43,137 bases of DNA from a virus. This document shows positions 8,767-18,042 of this stretch, in pieces. Each line of letters begins with the position of its first letter. Positions within the stretch are counted from its first letter, which is position 1. Below the pieces are notes generated by a model that worked only from the letters and a program-made list of their open reading frames with translations, did no database searches and had not been told where the DNA came from. The stretch covers positions 1 through 43,137 of the IMG/VR virus record IMGVR_UViG_3300046507_000896; one strand, 5' to 3'. Made by a program: the position numbers and the translations under genes.

Positions 8767-10578
8767 TCACGCGAAAATACGGGTCAGATCGGCCTGGCGC
8801 AGTTTTATCGTTGCGTCTTGGCCGGTGCCGGTTTTGAAAATGATGGAAAGCCTGAATTTCAGGCTTGTGGGCGCCTGGGCCAGCGCCAAAATCTGGGTCA
8901 CCAGGGTTCCGGCAATGTTGCCGATTGGCATCGCGTTATTGAGCTCCTGGTTCTGCCCGATCTGAGCAATGGTCGTACCGCTTGCGCTCACCGCCACGAC
9001 TTGCAGGGCAACCTGCAGCACGCTGGTGTTGACGCTTGAGAACTCCCAGCCGGCAATAGCGCGCAAGCGCTGGCCAACAGCAACTTTGGAGACGTCCACA
9101 GACTGCTCGAGGGTAAGCGTCGGGGTTGCTGCGCTTGGCATGCCAGTAATACGCAAAACCTGCTTTTCCCCGATGTCTGCTGCCTCTTTCGACGCCGTCA
9201 CAGCCAAACCATTGAGGTTTGTGCCCTGCAAGGTGCAGGACGTCGCCAATTGGCCCGTAGCGTTGCTCCCTGCGCCCAGCGTGCCGTTGGTGCCGGTCAG
9301 CAGCGCGTTGGGGATCAGGCTGCCCCCGGGCACCACTGCAGCGTCGTAAAGCACGCTCGATGTTGGAAGGATCGCCGGAAAGGTGAACAGCCGCTTCAAC
9401 GCTTCACCCACCTTACGGCCGATGATTCGAGCGCCCATTGGTGTCGGGTGCAGGCCGTCTCCCGTCATACCCTCTTTGGGCCAGTAGCTCGTGCCAGACG
9501 CAGGATCGACCATCTCATCCCACGGGTTAACTACGATGACACCCAAGCTCGGTGCAACGTTCAAGTACCAGTTGTGCACCGCGAAGTGGTTCGCCGTCTG
9601 CTGAATAGGTAGTCCAACGTTTGCCCCGATCACTGGGGTTTCCGCAATGGCAATAACCACCTTTCCACGCTTGATTAGCGCGGCATACAGGTACTCCAGA
9701 TTGCGGATCGTCTGCTCCAGGCTCATCCCGTTCAGTCGGTCGTTGCCCGTACCGAAGTGCACCATTACGTCGAAGGCGTTGCTGTTGGCAATCACATCAG
9801 CTTGCAGGCGGGCCACCATTTGAGAAGTGGTGTTGCCGTCGATCCCTTTGTTGAGGGTCAGCGGAAAAGCGGCAAGGCCACCCGTTTCGGAGACAGCCCA
9901 GTCAGCGAAGCCCACGTTGCCCTTGGTGCACTGAAAGGCGCGGCTATCGCCCAGCACCAGCACATCGGTCAGCAACGGCCGGTAAAGCATCGCCTGGGCC
10001 TTTTGCACCGCACTATCAGCCTTGGAACCTTGCTCAGCCGTGGCGGCGCCGATATCTCCAGCAGTTACCGTCAGCTTACCTTCGGGATTGGGCAGCACAT
10101 CGTTCAGCTGCTTGACTGTGCCCGAGCCGCCACCACCGCCACCCTGTCCAGCGATTGCCGCCAGCTTGGCTGGACACTCGGCAAGCGTAACTGTCCCATA
10201 GCGGTCGGTGAGCGGGTATTTGCCGTCGTGGTTTGGCCCGCCGGCGGCGGTTCCGGTAGTCCAGTCGGCGAACTCAGCCAAATTGACCTGACGATCCTTC
10301 AGGAACTCCTCGATCTTTTCCAGCAGATCTCGGATGCCTTGGTTTGTGACAAAGCGAAGTAACACATATGGGACGTTCGTTATTTCCGCATTGGGTGAGG
10401 CGTCCAGCGTCACGCGGGTGTCGGTCTCCACAGTGACCAGCTCGAAGCACTGACCACTAGGCACCACCAAAACGTCGCCGCGCACGGCATTCGATAACCA
10501 TGAAGTGCCGGCGCCGGTCGCAATTACTGCGCCCGCAGCAATAGAGACCGTTCCGGCGCGGTAGATATGGGTAGCCAT
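8767..10578 (-). CDS. Tailspike with SGNH/GDSL esterase domain
   Basis: 603-aa protein. An N-terminal virion-attachment part (residues 1-~145) is joined by a GGGGGGSG hinge to a short helical segment and then an SGNH hydrolase. Catalytic blocks are visible: GDS with Ser212, GTGND with Asn279, and DGLHPT with Asp374 and His377. Residues ~400-603 form a Thr/Val/Ala-rich beta domain that may bind ligand or trimerise. SGNH enzymes on phage tails commonly remove O-acetyl groups from lipopolysaccharide or capsule, so this protein likely recognises and deacetylates the host surface glycan. It sits at the end of the tail-tip block, where receptor-binding proteins usually lie. Confidence 0.85.
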   Translation of the reverse strand: MATHIYRAGTVSIAAGAVIATGAGTSWLSNAVRGDVLVVPSGQCFELVTVETDTRVTLDASPNAEITNVPYVLLRFVTNQGIRDLLEKIEEFLKDRQVNLAEFADWTTGTAAGGPNHDGKYPLTDRYGTVTLAECPAKLAAIAGQGGGGGGSGTVKQLNDVLPNPEGKLTVTAGDIGAATAEQGSKADSAVQKAQAMLYRPLLTDVLVLGDSRAFQCTKGNVGFADWAVSETGGLAAFPLTLNKGIDGNTTSQMVARLQADVIANSNAFDVMVHFGTGNDRLNGMSLEQTIRNLEYLYAALIKRGKVVIAIAETPVIGANVGLPIQQTANHFAVHNWYLNVAPSLGVIVVNPWDEMVDPASGTSYWPKEGMTGDGLHPTPMGARIIGRKVGEALKRLFTFPAILPTSSVLYDAAVVPGGSLIPNALLTGTNGTLGAGSNATGQLATSCTLQGTNLNGLAVTASKEAADIGEKQVLRITGMPSAATPTLTLEQSVDVSKVAVGQRLRAIAGWEFSSVNTSVLQVALQVVAVSASGTTIAQIGQNQELNNAMPIGNIAGTLVTQILALAQAPTSLKFRLSIIFKTGTGQDATIKLRQADLTRIFA

Positions 10579-10596
10579 AAGTTTTCCTGAGATGGA

Positions 10597-11430
10597 TTAC
10601 GCGGGACCGGGGCCGACCGGGAGGATGATCCCTTGATCGACTGGCCTTCTGGTTTCGATGAACAAAAACGGCATGTGAATCAGCGTTCCAGAGCGCCCTG
10701 TCAGGATGACTCGGGGAATGATCTCGCCGATGAGGCCGGGCACATAAAGTCGGCTGCCAGCCACTTCACCGTTGTAGCGCATGAAATAGCCGGTACCTAT
10801 GGAGCTGACGAGCATCCACTCATTGCGAGCGCCGAACGTATCAGAGCCCTGCCAAAACTCGACGTATTGGTCTGGCTCTACCTGGTCCCTGCTGCTGTAG
10901 TTCCACACGCCACTGGAGCGTTTGTAGCTGACCGCGTTATTGCCCGAGTCAAACACGACTACAGAACCAGGCGCCCATACCCGAATCCCATGGGTTTCTC
11001 CGCTGATGTATCCACCGGATGCAATGACCATGAACTCGCACATATAAGCGCGCATAAGCGGATAAAGCTGAGCGTGGTTTTGAGGGTTTCCGGGCAAGTT
11101 AACGATGGTGAAGGCCACTATTACGCCCGTCCAAGCGCCAGGGGCGCCTTTGGGCGCGATGTACCCGATTACTGTCGCAACCTGAGAAGCAATGTTGCGT
11201 GGCCGTGCGAACACTAAAGGTGGTGTCGGGCTGGTTGAAACCCCGAAAAAACTGTACTCAAAAAATATGGCTACAGGAGGAATGCCGTCCCGTTCTTTGT
11301 AAAGACGAACGTCTGTCCATCCGCCGTTATCAATATGTCCGGCACCATCGCCCACAGCTACAAAGATGGGGTTATTTTCATCGACCGAAAGGTTTCCCCA
11401 GTCGTTTTTCACCCTGAAACCGGTACTCAT
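10597..11430 (-). CDS. Putative tail/receptor-region protein
   Basis: 277-aa protein beginning MSTGFRVKNDWGNLSVDENN. The reading frame stays open a further 98 codons upstream, but that stretch lies over two other genes, and this ATG overlaps the preceding stop as ATGA, so it is the likely start. The protein is beta-rich, with many W, Y, F and G residues, and has no membrane segment. It lies between the tail-tip protein and the tailspike. A surface-exposed tail component is likely. The specific family is not recognised. Confidence 0.65.
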   Translation of the reverse strand: MSTGFRVKNDWGNLSVDENNPIFVAVGDGAGHIDNGGWTDVRLYKERDGIPPVAIFFEYSFFGVSTSPTPPLVFARPRNIASQVATVIGYIAPKGAPGAWTGVIVAFTIVNLPGNPQNHAQLYPLMRAYMCEFMVIASGGYISGETHGIRVWAPGSVVVFDSGNNAVSYKRSSGVWNYSSRDQVEPDQYVEFWQGSDTFGARNEWMLVSSIGTGYFMRYNGEVAGSRLYVPGLIGEIIPRVILTGRSGTLIHMPFLFIETRRPVDQGIILPVGPGPA

Positions 11431-11702
11431 GACGAAATCCCTAAAATCAGAAAACACGACACAGGCGCAGCCGACCAGGTAAGCAAGTTGCCATTGACCA
11501 CCACCAGCGGAACCGGCGAGAGGCCGACGTTTTCGGCGGGCATGAGGCTGATGTCCAACTTCAATCCGGCGTAGGGGGTCAGATCCAGGCTGCCGGCGGC
11601 GTTGCTCTGAGTTCTGACCGACTCCATTTTGCGAATAGTCCTCACCGAACTGTCGAAGGTGACCTGCTTGTTTTTGTCGCGGCATCGGATGATCGATGTC
11701 AT
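11427..11702 (-). CDS. Small tail-region protein
   Basis: 91-aa protein MTSIIRCRDKNKQVTFDSSVRTIR..., joined by four-base ATGA overlaps to the gene on each side. That coupling is strong evidence that it is real. The sequence is mostly beta, with a hydrophobic C-terminus (VSCFLILGISS). It may be a tail-tip accessory protein; no family is recognised. Confidence 0.65.
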   Translation of the reverse strand: MTSIIRCRDKNKQVTFDSSVRTIRKMESVRTQSNAAGSLDLTPYAGLKLDISLMPAENVGLSPVPLVVVNGNLLTWSAAPVSCFLILGISS

Positions 11703-13462
11703 AGCAGCAACTCCCCAATTTCAATTCGCAAGTCGCCGGCGGGGTCGTACCAGCGCTGATAGCTGTCGGTCATCACCATTCTGGTGCCGCCAAGGAGGCC
11801 GTTCATGAAAATCCCCGCCTGCGGATCAATCACGAACCTCGGCAGGCCACCGGCGCCGACCTGCGAGCTTTTGAGTTGCCCGTACACCTGCCCGAACCCG
11901 ATAGTGATGTTGGCAACGTCGATTGCCTCAGCACGCAGCTGACCACCGACCGTTGTCACCGGTGTTACACCATCGTTTGCCGTGAGCTTGCCGATACTGA
12001 TCGGTCCAATCTGGGCTTGCTGGATGGATGCCTCTTTCACCAGCAGCGTGTTGATGTAGACCTTCTCCCCATCGATGGTGAAGGGATTCACATAGTTCGG
12101 TCCGTGCACGCCTGGCGTTGCAATCCAGAAGCGGTTGGCCAGGATTGCAAAGTCGGCAACCGTGCCGTCGTTGTACGCACCGAAACCACTGATCAGCCCG
12201 TTTACGTCGAGCCTCAGCGTGTATTGAGCGGAAAGCCCCTCAAGCGCCGTGGTGTGCGTACTCAGCGTTTGCTGGATGGCCGCAGATTGCTCATTCACGC
12301 TACTTTGCAGTGAGGTGATCGAATTCGCCGTCGCCTCAAACTCATTGGCGATGGTCTGCTGGTCACTGAGGTACTGGGCCGCGGTGTTATCCATCCGCGA
12401 TACCAGTCCTTCCAGATTTCTGGCCTGGGCCTCGATCGCGCTGGCAAAGGTTTCGCTGTACTGAGTCAGCACAGCCTCAGCGCCCTCAAGGCGCGAGGAC
12501 ATGCTGCTCAGCGCCTCAGTGGCGGCCTCTTGCAGATTAATCCGCGCGGTACGCTCAGAGACGATGTCTGCGGAGTTCTCGCCGATGCTGGCTTGCATCA
12601 GGTCAATCTGGTGCGCGATAGCCTGCTGGTCGGAGGTAATCACCTCCTGCAGTTGAGTGATAGCGGCAGTGATGTCTTTTCCAGTCTGCACCCGCAGATC
12701 TGATACCTGGCGCCGGATCTGCACGTTCTCATCATCGCGCAGATAGCGCTCGGCCGAAGTCATCAATTTCGCGGACTGGGCGGCTGCACCAAGCATCGCT
12801 ATCGTCTGGTCCAATCCTTCGAGGTCGATGGCCTTGGCCAGTGCCTTCGCCAGCTCGCTCTGACTCGTCTCCTTTGTTATCAGCTCCAGCAGGTAGTCGA
12901 TATCAAGCATAGACTCAACGTAAGTGCCGTCAGGGCTGTTAGGCGGCCCCTCTACGTTTGAAGTCGAAACCCAGGTGATCCAGTAGTAATAGCTGATGCC
13001 TTTCTTCGGGTCATCAGGATCTACCGCATCACCGCGAATCGGATCGCTGTAGATCATGCCGGTGGCACGACTGATCAGCGTGGCCTGGCCGAAGTTGTCG
13101 GTTTCGCTGCGGTAGATGTTGGTCAGCGAGTGGTTGCGGTAGAGCTTGTAGGGGTTTTCCCAGGTCAGCGTGTTCATGCCGAAGACGCCGACCGCTTGAA
13201 ACCCGACAGGGGCCGGCGGTACTGCGCGATCTGGAATGCCAGGCGTTGGAACCAAACCACCGGTACCACCTGGCTTCCAGCCTGGTCGGAGCGTGAACGC
13301 CCCGCTTTCCAGCAGATCCCGGAAGGTCAGCTTCTTGTCGAGGCCGTTCCCGCGATTCCCCTCGCCCGTTTCGATGATCTCGGTGAGAGCACTGAAAAAC
13401 GGGCGCAACTCCGCCGAAACCTTGCTGCTTGGTGCAGGAAGGCTTGAGCGTTTGGTCGTCAT
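11699..13462 (-). CDS. Tail-tip / central fibre protein with DUF1983-like segment
   Basis: 587-aa protein. An N-terminal region (1-~75) leads to a fibronectin-III-like segment (PPAPVGFQAVGVFGMNTLTWENP through SYYYWITWVST, ~80-165). A long alpha-helical part (~190-410) has repeated Q, T, A and L heptads typical of a trimeric coiled coil. A C-terminal region includes GLISGFGAYNDGTVADFAILANRF, matching the DUF1983 pattern in the C-terminal part of lambda J-like proteins. In a short-tailed phage it would be a fibre or tail-tip host-recognition protein. The start overlaps the preceding stop by one base (TAATG type). The role is inferred from the domain family. Confidence 0.8.
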   Translation of the reverse strand: MTTKRSSLPAPSSKVSAELRPFFSALTEIIETGEGNRGNGLDKKLTFRDLLESGAFTLRPGWKPGGTGGLVPTPGIPDRAVPPAPVGFQAVGVFGMNTLTWENPYKLYRNHSLTNIYRSETDNFGQATLISRATGMIYSDPIRGDAVDPDDPKKGISYYYWITWVSTSNVEGPPNSPDGTYVESMLDIDYLLELITKETSQSELAKALAKAIDLEGLDQTIAMLGAAAQSAKLMTSAERYLRDDENVQIRRQVSDLRVQTGKDITAAITQLQEVITSDQQAIAHQIDLMQASIGENSADIVSERTARINLQEAATEALSSMSSRLEGAEAVLTQYSETFASAIEAQARNLEGLVSRMDNTAAQYLSDQQTIANEFEATANSITSLQSSVNEQSAAIQQTLSTHTTALEGLSAQYTLRLDVNGLISGFGAYNDGTVADFAILANRFWIATPGVHGPNYVNPFTIDGEKVYINTLLVKEASIQQAQIGPISIGKLTANDGVTPVTTVGGQLRAEAIDVANITIGFGQVYGQLKSSQVGAGGLPRFVIDPQAGIFMNGLLGGTRMVMTDSYQRWYDPAGDLRIEIGELLL

Positions 13463-15078
13463 TAGGTCAACTCAGAGGGCGTATTCGCGATTTGGATTGA
13501 GAAAACTTCGTTAGAGCCTGCCGCCTCGACCTGCCACTCACGCGCCTCCGCGTACCCAGCAGGCAGCCGAAACATTCCGCCAGCTTCAATTGGCATATCA
13601 AGCACCAGCGCTTTGTCCGCAAACACCCGAAATTGAACTGGGTAAGCGTCGGCAATCACCTTTCCGCAGTTGAAGTTTGCAGCTCCAGGTGGAAACTCGA
13701 AGATCTTCGACCTCCATCGATACTGCATCGGCGGCCCGCCGCGCCACTTGGAAATGCTGCTGCCTTGGATGAGGTACAGCGACGATGCAGCAATGTCGTA
13801 GTAGGAATTGGCGGCGGCCGCATCGATGAACTCAATGCCTTCTCCCGGAGCCAGGGCGAAACAACCGCCACTGTAGAAGGCCAGGTATCGCCCCTCATAC
13901 CGGCAGGCGTGGATTGAGGATGGATTGAGCGCCTGCCATTGCTCAGGTGTTAGAACTCCGTCAGTGATCAGCTGGGGCTCGCCTCCAGATACCGCCACCA
14001 GCCCCTCCGTTGAGGCATAGACGACATACTCCCCCATATCCACCACTGATCCCCTGGAGATGCATACGCGGTCGGCATCAGGGTCTGAGGCCGTCATTGC
14101 GGCCGGCGTAGTCCCAGTAACGAGCCGAGGCCGCCCAGTGGTGGCCACCACCAACCCGGCAGTGGTCACACCAATTCCCACGATCTTGTCGGGAAACGAT
14201 ATCTGGTAGTCGACGGGCCAGGCGTGAGGATAGTACGGCTCGCAAAAACACAGCGTATTGTCAAAAAAACCGGCGAAGATGCCGTTCGGCATTTCCACCA
14301 AACCTACCATCGTGGCGTCTGGCATATCCCAAGTGAGCGACGGGCACGCGATGCCAAGTTCGTCACTGTTGATATCGTCCACCCAACTATTTTGGGCCAC
14401 GGGAAAGTCAGCGAGATATAGGAACTCGCCACCACTTTCTGACCGGTAGAGGCGCTTCGTGACGATGTTGTAAGGGCCTGCCGGAGCCGCCGGCAACTGA
14501 ACGTTGACCTTGCCAGGCAACTGACCTTCGGCGCCATCCCAGCGCGTGATGATGTTCGATGCTGAACTGGGAGGCCCTTCCTCGCCGTACGCCGTGACAT
14601 AGGTAACGATGTACGTTGCATTGACCACTGTGGCCGGGGCAGTACCGCTGTCGCCGGCCTCGGTCACCAGCGGCGCGCCGTCTGGGGCTGGAACTCCAAG
14701 GCGGTAAAAGCCTGACGGGTAAGGTCCAGCCCCCTGAGTTGCGACACCAATCGGTGCCATTTTTGGAAATGAGTCGCCAGTCCAATAAACCCGCGACCAA
14801 GCATCCTTCGCCAGCGGGCTTTTGGCTGCATTGACCTGCTGGCCAGCGCCCCAGGCAAACCAGAACCCGGCGCCATTGTTACCGAATGGGTACCGGTAGA
14901 TAGATGACGGATTGATCACACCGCCAATTCCAAGCACGGGCAGCGGCGCATTTTCAGCCCGCAGTGAACCCTTGCGCAGATTTACGTTGCGGGCCGCCTG
15001 GGCGTTGGTCGGCTGCAAAAGACGCGGAGTCAGTGCTGGCAACTCGCCCTTGAAAGACGTGATCGCAATCGATGTCAT
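13462..15078 (-). CDS. Large beta-rich tail/virion protein
   Basis: 538-aa protein starting MTSIAITSFKGELPALTPRLL. It shows repeated short beta strands and several aromatic/glycine blocks, including a fibronectin-like segment around TVVNATYIVTYVTAYGEEGPPS. The overall pattern suggests a beta-propeller or beta-sandwich tail protein. Position after the adaptor proteins and before the fibre protein fits a tail-tube or hub component of a short tail. The start overlaps the upstream stop by four bases. No catalytic motif is seen. Confidence 0.7.
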   Translation of the reverse strand: MTSIAITSFKGELPALTPRLLQPTNAQAARNVNLRKGSLRAENAPLPVLGIGGVINPSSIYRYPFGNNGAGFWFAWGAGQQVNAAKSPLAKDAWSRVYWTGDSFPKMAPIGVATQGAGPYPSGFYRLGVPAPDGAPLVTEAGDSGTAPATVVNATYIVTYVTAYGEEGPPSSASNIITRWDGAEGQLPGKVNVQLPAAPAGPYNIVTKRLYRSESGGEFLYLADFPVAQNSWVDDINSDELGIACPSLTWDMPDATMVGLVEMPNGIFAGFFDNTLCFCEPYYPHAWPVDYQISFPDKIVGIGVTTAGLVVATTGRPRLVTGTTPAAMTASDPDADRVCISRGSVVDMGEYVVYASTEGLVAVSGGEPQLITDGVLTPEQWQALNPSSIHACRYEGRYLAFYSGGCFALAPGEGIEFIDAAAANSYYDIAASSLYLIQGSSISKWRGGPPMQYRWRSKIFEFPPGAANFNCGKVIADAYPVQFRVFADKALVLDMPIEAGGMFRLPAGYAEAREWQVEAAGSNEVFSIQIANTPSELT

Positions 15079-15620
15079 GGGAACCTCGGTGTTTTCATCC
15101 TTGTGCTGCCGTACTGGTGACCGGCCAGCGCCTCAGATCGGGCATTGGTGCAGAGGGCATAGAACGCCGCCTGGTCCATCAAGGCGCGCTGCATGTCGGA
15201 CCACGGCTTCTCGGGCATCTTGCGTAGCCAGTACTGGGTGCCGAGCGTCAGCGCCTCGCAATAACGATCCAGCAGCCAGTCCGGGGGCACAGCTACGGAG
15301 GAACCAAACGTGGGTCGCACAACCACATCAGCGGTCAGCCCCGGAGTGCCGCCGGTGACAATGACCGTGTCCGGCGAAGGCTGGAACACCTGGCAATATG
15401 CAGGCCGACCATCCTGATACAGCGCCTGGATGCGGATAGGCTCCAGGCCTGGCCCGGCGGTGATCTGCTGCTCACCATCGGACAGCTGGATTCTGACCTT
15501 CCAGGCCGGCACCTCCGTACACAGCTCGCGCAACGCCCAGGCCACACCATCGCGGATGGAGGCGATTACCACCCCCGGCAAGTTCGGCAGGATCTGGTCG
15601 ACCAGCTGGCTCACGTTCAT
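15075..15620 (-). CDS. Head-tail connector / tail-tube candidate
   Basis: 181-aa protein MNVSQLVDQILPNLPGVV..., with helical ends and a beta-rich middle (VRIQLSDGEQQITAGPGL). It overlaps the adaptor gene by four bases upstream and the 538-aa gene by four bases downstream. Genes in this slot of short-tailed phages normally encode connector or tail-tube proteins, so that role is inferred from synteny; the sequence is not recognised directly. Confidence 0.65.
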   Translation of the reverse strand: MNVSQLVDQILPNLPGVVIASIRDGVAWALRELCTEVPAWKVRIQLSDGEQQITAGPGLEPIRIQALYQDGRPAYCQVFQPSPDTVIVTGGTPGLTADVVVRPTFGSSVAVPPDWLLDRYCEALTLGTQYWLRKMPEKPWSDMQRALMDQAAFYALCTNARSEALAGHQYGSTRMKTPRFP

Positions 15621-16315
15621 TGCTGCGGTACCTGTTGCTGAGATGTGGCGGCGACCGGCAGAGGGCCAAGCATGCGATCCGTCTGCACCTTCATGCCCAG
15701 GGCAGTCTGGAACATCTGAAAGTGCATCGTTGCGCGGTTGAGGTTTGCCGCGTGTTCGGCGTCTTTCGCGTAGGCCCTGGAGAGGATGTAATCCACCAAC
15801 ACCGGCGCAAACGAATCGTCCAGGCGAATTTTCTCAGCGGCTGAATCGGTCGCCATTGCCTGGGTGTGCGGGTCTGGCACCGACGAGTAAATGATCTCCA
15901 GCTTGCTGGTGGCCATCGCCGGCGGGTAGACGTAGAACTGTCTCGGCGCCGCCTCATCGAAGATGTACTGCTCAATCTCCTCAACCTGCTGCTCGGCGTG
16001 CCACCGCCGCCTGGTTGAGTCGATGGCACCCCGGGTCGTGAGAATCACGCTCAGCCCACCGCCCGCGGGGGTGATGTTTCGCACCACCTCCAGCAGGCGC
16101 AGACCGCCCTCGGGAATGGATTGCCTGGTGCCCGGGGAACAAGTAATTTCGGCCGTGACAGAACTTGCGTTGGGCTTGATGTTGCAGATCGCCGCATACG
16201 CTTCGTTCAGCCAGTCCAGCAGCTCGGTGTTTGCCCACCGGGTGCCGTTGGAAGTGACTTCCTGCAGGATCTTTTTGGCTCGGGTCAGGATGTTGCCTAC
16301 AGTCGTCACGGCCAC
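15617..16315 (-). CDS. Head-tail adaptor (DUF6682-like)
   Basis: 232-aa protein with N-terminus TTVGNILTRAKKILQEVTSNGTRW and helix ELLDWLNEAYAAICNIKP, the pattern I associate with DUF6682 phage adaptors, which sit under the portal and close the head. The middle is beta-rich (FYVYPPA, KLEIIYSSVPDP) and the last ~50 residues include a helix AEHAANLNRATMHFQMF. Length and position after the capsid fit an adaptor. The family name is from memory of the motif. Confidence 0.75.
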   Translation of the reverse strand: MAVTTVGNILTRAKKILQEVTSNGTRWANTELLDWLNEAYAAICNIKPNASSVTAEITCSPGTRQSIPEGGLRLLEVVRNITPAGGGLSVILTTRGAIDSTRRRWHAEQQVEEIEQYIFDEAAPRQFYVYPPAMATSKLEIIYSSVPDPHTQAMATDSAAEKIRLDDSFAPVLVDYILSRAYAKDAEHAANLNRATMHFQMFQTALGMKVQTDRMLGPLPVAATSQQQVPQQ

Positions 16316-16318
16316 GGT

Positions 16319-16993
16319 TTACACCTCTTGCATGTAGGAAAGTTTCGCCAGCTCGGTGGTCCATACGAACTCACAGCCGGTTCTGGTGTTGCGCAGCAGG
16401 CGATTGCCGGTGACGGGCACCGAACGCTCCTGCTCATCGTCAACGTCTTCGAGGTCCGGCGCATGAGCTTCGGGCTGGGCTTTCGGTGGATCGCCTGCCA
16501 CCAACTTCATGTTGATGCCGGGGATGCTCATCTCATCGACAAGTGCCTGCGGGATGTACACCTGGCCGTCTTCGCCGTTCACGGAGATAGGCCCAACGTG
16601 ACGCCCTGGGCCTGGGTTGGCAGCGACCTGCACGGTTTCGAGAGCAGCACTTTGACGGTCAGTGCTTTCCTCGGCGCGCTGGTCGGTACCCAGGCCCTGA
16701 TCGGCGCCTTCAGGTGCTACGTGCGCATCCGAGTCAGTACCGGCACCAGGATCGCCGGTGGTCTTCGGGTCAGCGAGGCCGGCAGTGCCGGCGTTACCCG
16801 GCTCCGGATCAGGGTTCGGCACTTCTTCGTCGTCTGCCTCATCGGCCAGAGCCTTCTCAAACCCTTCGAGCAACTCGGCGCGGAGCGTGTCCTCGCTTTT
16901 GCGGTTGTCTGCCTTAACCCCCAGATCGGACAACATCTCGATCAAGCCCGGTTTGTCGGCGGTTTTTGCCTTTTCAATCAATTCGCGAATCAT
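16319..16993 (-). CDS. Acidic head-region protein
   Basis: 224-aa protein. The N-terminal ~50 residues (MIRELIEKAKTADKPGLIEMLSDLGV) look like a small helical bundle. A long acidic, Pro/Gly/Asp-rich low-complexity linker (~55-130) follows, then a C-terminal domain of ~90 residues ending RTGCEFVWTTELAKLSYMQEV. I preferred the ATG with GGAG six bases upstream over one seven codons earlier without a ribosome site. It follows the capsid gene after a terminator hairpin. It could be a head-completion or decoration protein; the function is unknown. Confidence 0.65.
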   Translation of the reverse strand: MIRELIEKAKTADKPGLIEMLSDLGVKADNRKSEDTLRAELLEGFEKALADEADDEEVPNPDPEPGNAGTAGLADPKTTGDPGAGTDSDAHVAPEGADQGLGTDQRAEESTDRQSAALETVQVAANPGPGRHVGPISVNGEDGQVYIPQALVDEMSIPGINMKLVAGDPPKAQPEAHAPDLEDVDDEQERSVPVTGNRLLRNTRTGCEFVWTTELAKLSYMQEV

Positions 16994-17012
16994 GTTTTTC
17001 TCCGAGAAATGC

Positions 17013-17034
17013 AAAAAGCGGCCGGAGGGCCGCT
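17013..17034 (-). terminator. Intrinsic terminator after the major capsid gene
   Basis: On the minus strand AGCGGCC, a CTCC loop, then GGCCGCT followed by a T-run: a seven-pair GC-rich stem placed directly after the capsid stop. It probably lowers read-through into downstream minor-protein genes, so capsid message is in excess. Confidence 0.8.
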
Positions 17035-17056
17035 TATGGGTTGGAGATATGGGTGA

Positions 17057-17995
17057 TCAGCGGCTGCAGTACAGGTTGCCGATCGCTTTCGGGTCGATGA
17101 CGCCGGAACCGAACACGTTCAAACCACGAACGAGTTTGCCGAAGTCGTTAGGGTTCGGCAGGGTTTCCATCTGGGTCATCTGACTGGCGAAGGTGAGACC
17201 CTTCTTGTGGCCAAACATGACGTTGCTGGCCTTTTTGGCTGCCGCGACGTCATCCACTGCCGTCGTGTTGTTGCTGATGAACACGGTGAAGCGGTCGAGC
17301 ATGCCGACCTTGCCGTTACGGAAGACCGAGGTTGCATCGCCCATGATGCTGGCATCGCGCAAATCGGACTTTTTCAGCATGCCGTTCATCCAAGCCGGAA
17401 GAACCACCCAGCGGCCTTGCTCGGGTACGTTTTGCTCGTCGAGAACGGTGCCGCAGTCCACCAACACATCCAGGATGTTGTCTTTGGTGATCTGCACGGG
17501 CGCGCCGGCTTTGCCCAGGTTGATGCCACCCGACTTGGCGCCGGCATTGTCGCCACGGTTTGCCGCAGCGGCGTCGGCGTAGTGACGGTTGAGCAGCTGA
17601 GTGTCGATAGCGATCTTCATCTGTTCGCCACCGTCGGTGCTGAACTCGTCCATGAGTTTGATATCAGCCTGGTATGCATCAACGTCGTTCACCTCGAACG
17701 CGAAGTACTTGCCCTGGTCGATTTGCAGTTGGACCTTGTCGCTGACCGGCTTCTCGTAGGTGACGCCACCGCCGATAATGTAGTCCTTGATGACAATCGA
17801 CGGCACAGTGCGGATGTTGATGGTGTCGCCCTGATTTTTGATTTCGCCTTCGTAGTCGGTGTTGGCGATTTCACCGAATACGGTTGCGGCGTACAGCTTC
17901 TGTACCAACTTGCCCGACCAGAGCGCCGGGATGAAGCCCGATGCACTGGTGGAGCTGTAGTTTGGGTGCCCTACGGCGCGTGCTGGACCTGCCAT
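17057..17995 (-). CDS. Major capsid protein
   Basis: 312-aa protein that builds the head shell. Features fit an HK97-fold coat protein of a short-tailed phage: FIPALWSGKLVQKLYAATVF at the N-terminus, an E-loop-like region INIRTVPSIVIKDYIIGGG (~60-80), a long helical P-domain part (EQMKIAIDTQLLNRHYADA) and a C-terminal beta segment (NVMFGHKKGLTFASQMTQME). It follows the scaffold gene and is preceded by AGGAG seven bases before ATG. It is shorter than P22 coat (~430 aa), lacking room for an extra insertion domain. A strong terminator follows the gene. Confidence 0.85.
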   Translation of the reverse strand: MAGPARAVGHPNYSSTSASGFIPALWSGKLVQKLYAATVFGEIANTDYEGEIKNQGDTINIRTVPSIVIKDYIIGGGVTYEKPVSDKVQLQIDQGKYFAFEVNDVDAYQADIKLMDEFSTDGGEQMKIAIDTQLLNRHYADAAAANRGDNAGAKSGGINLGKAGAPVQITKDNILDVLVDCGTVLDEQNVPEQGRWVVLPAWMNGMLKKSDLRDASIMGDATSVFRNGKVGMLDRFTVFISNNTTAVDDVAAAKKASNVMFGHKKGLTFASQMTQMETLPNPNDFGKLVRGLNVFGSGVIDPKAIGNLYCSR

Positions 17996-18042
17996 GGTGT
18001 AGCTCCTATTTCTTGACGCCTCGCGGCGTTACAGAGCGCGTG

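Noticed and set aside
11431-11724. 98-codon upstream extension of the gene at 10597-11430
   Set aside because: The extension overlaps two better-supported genes, is Arg/Gln-rich and unlike the rest; the ATGA overlap supports the internal start.
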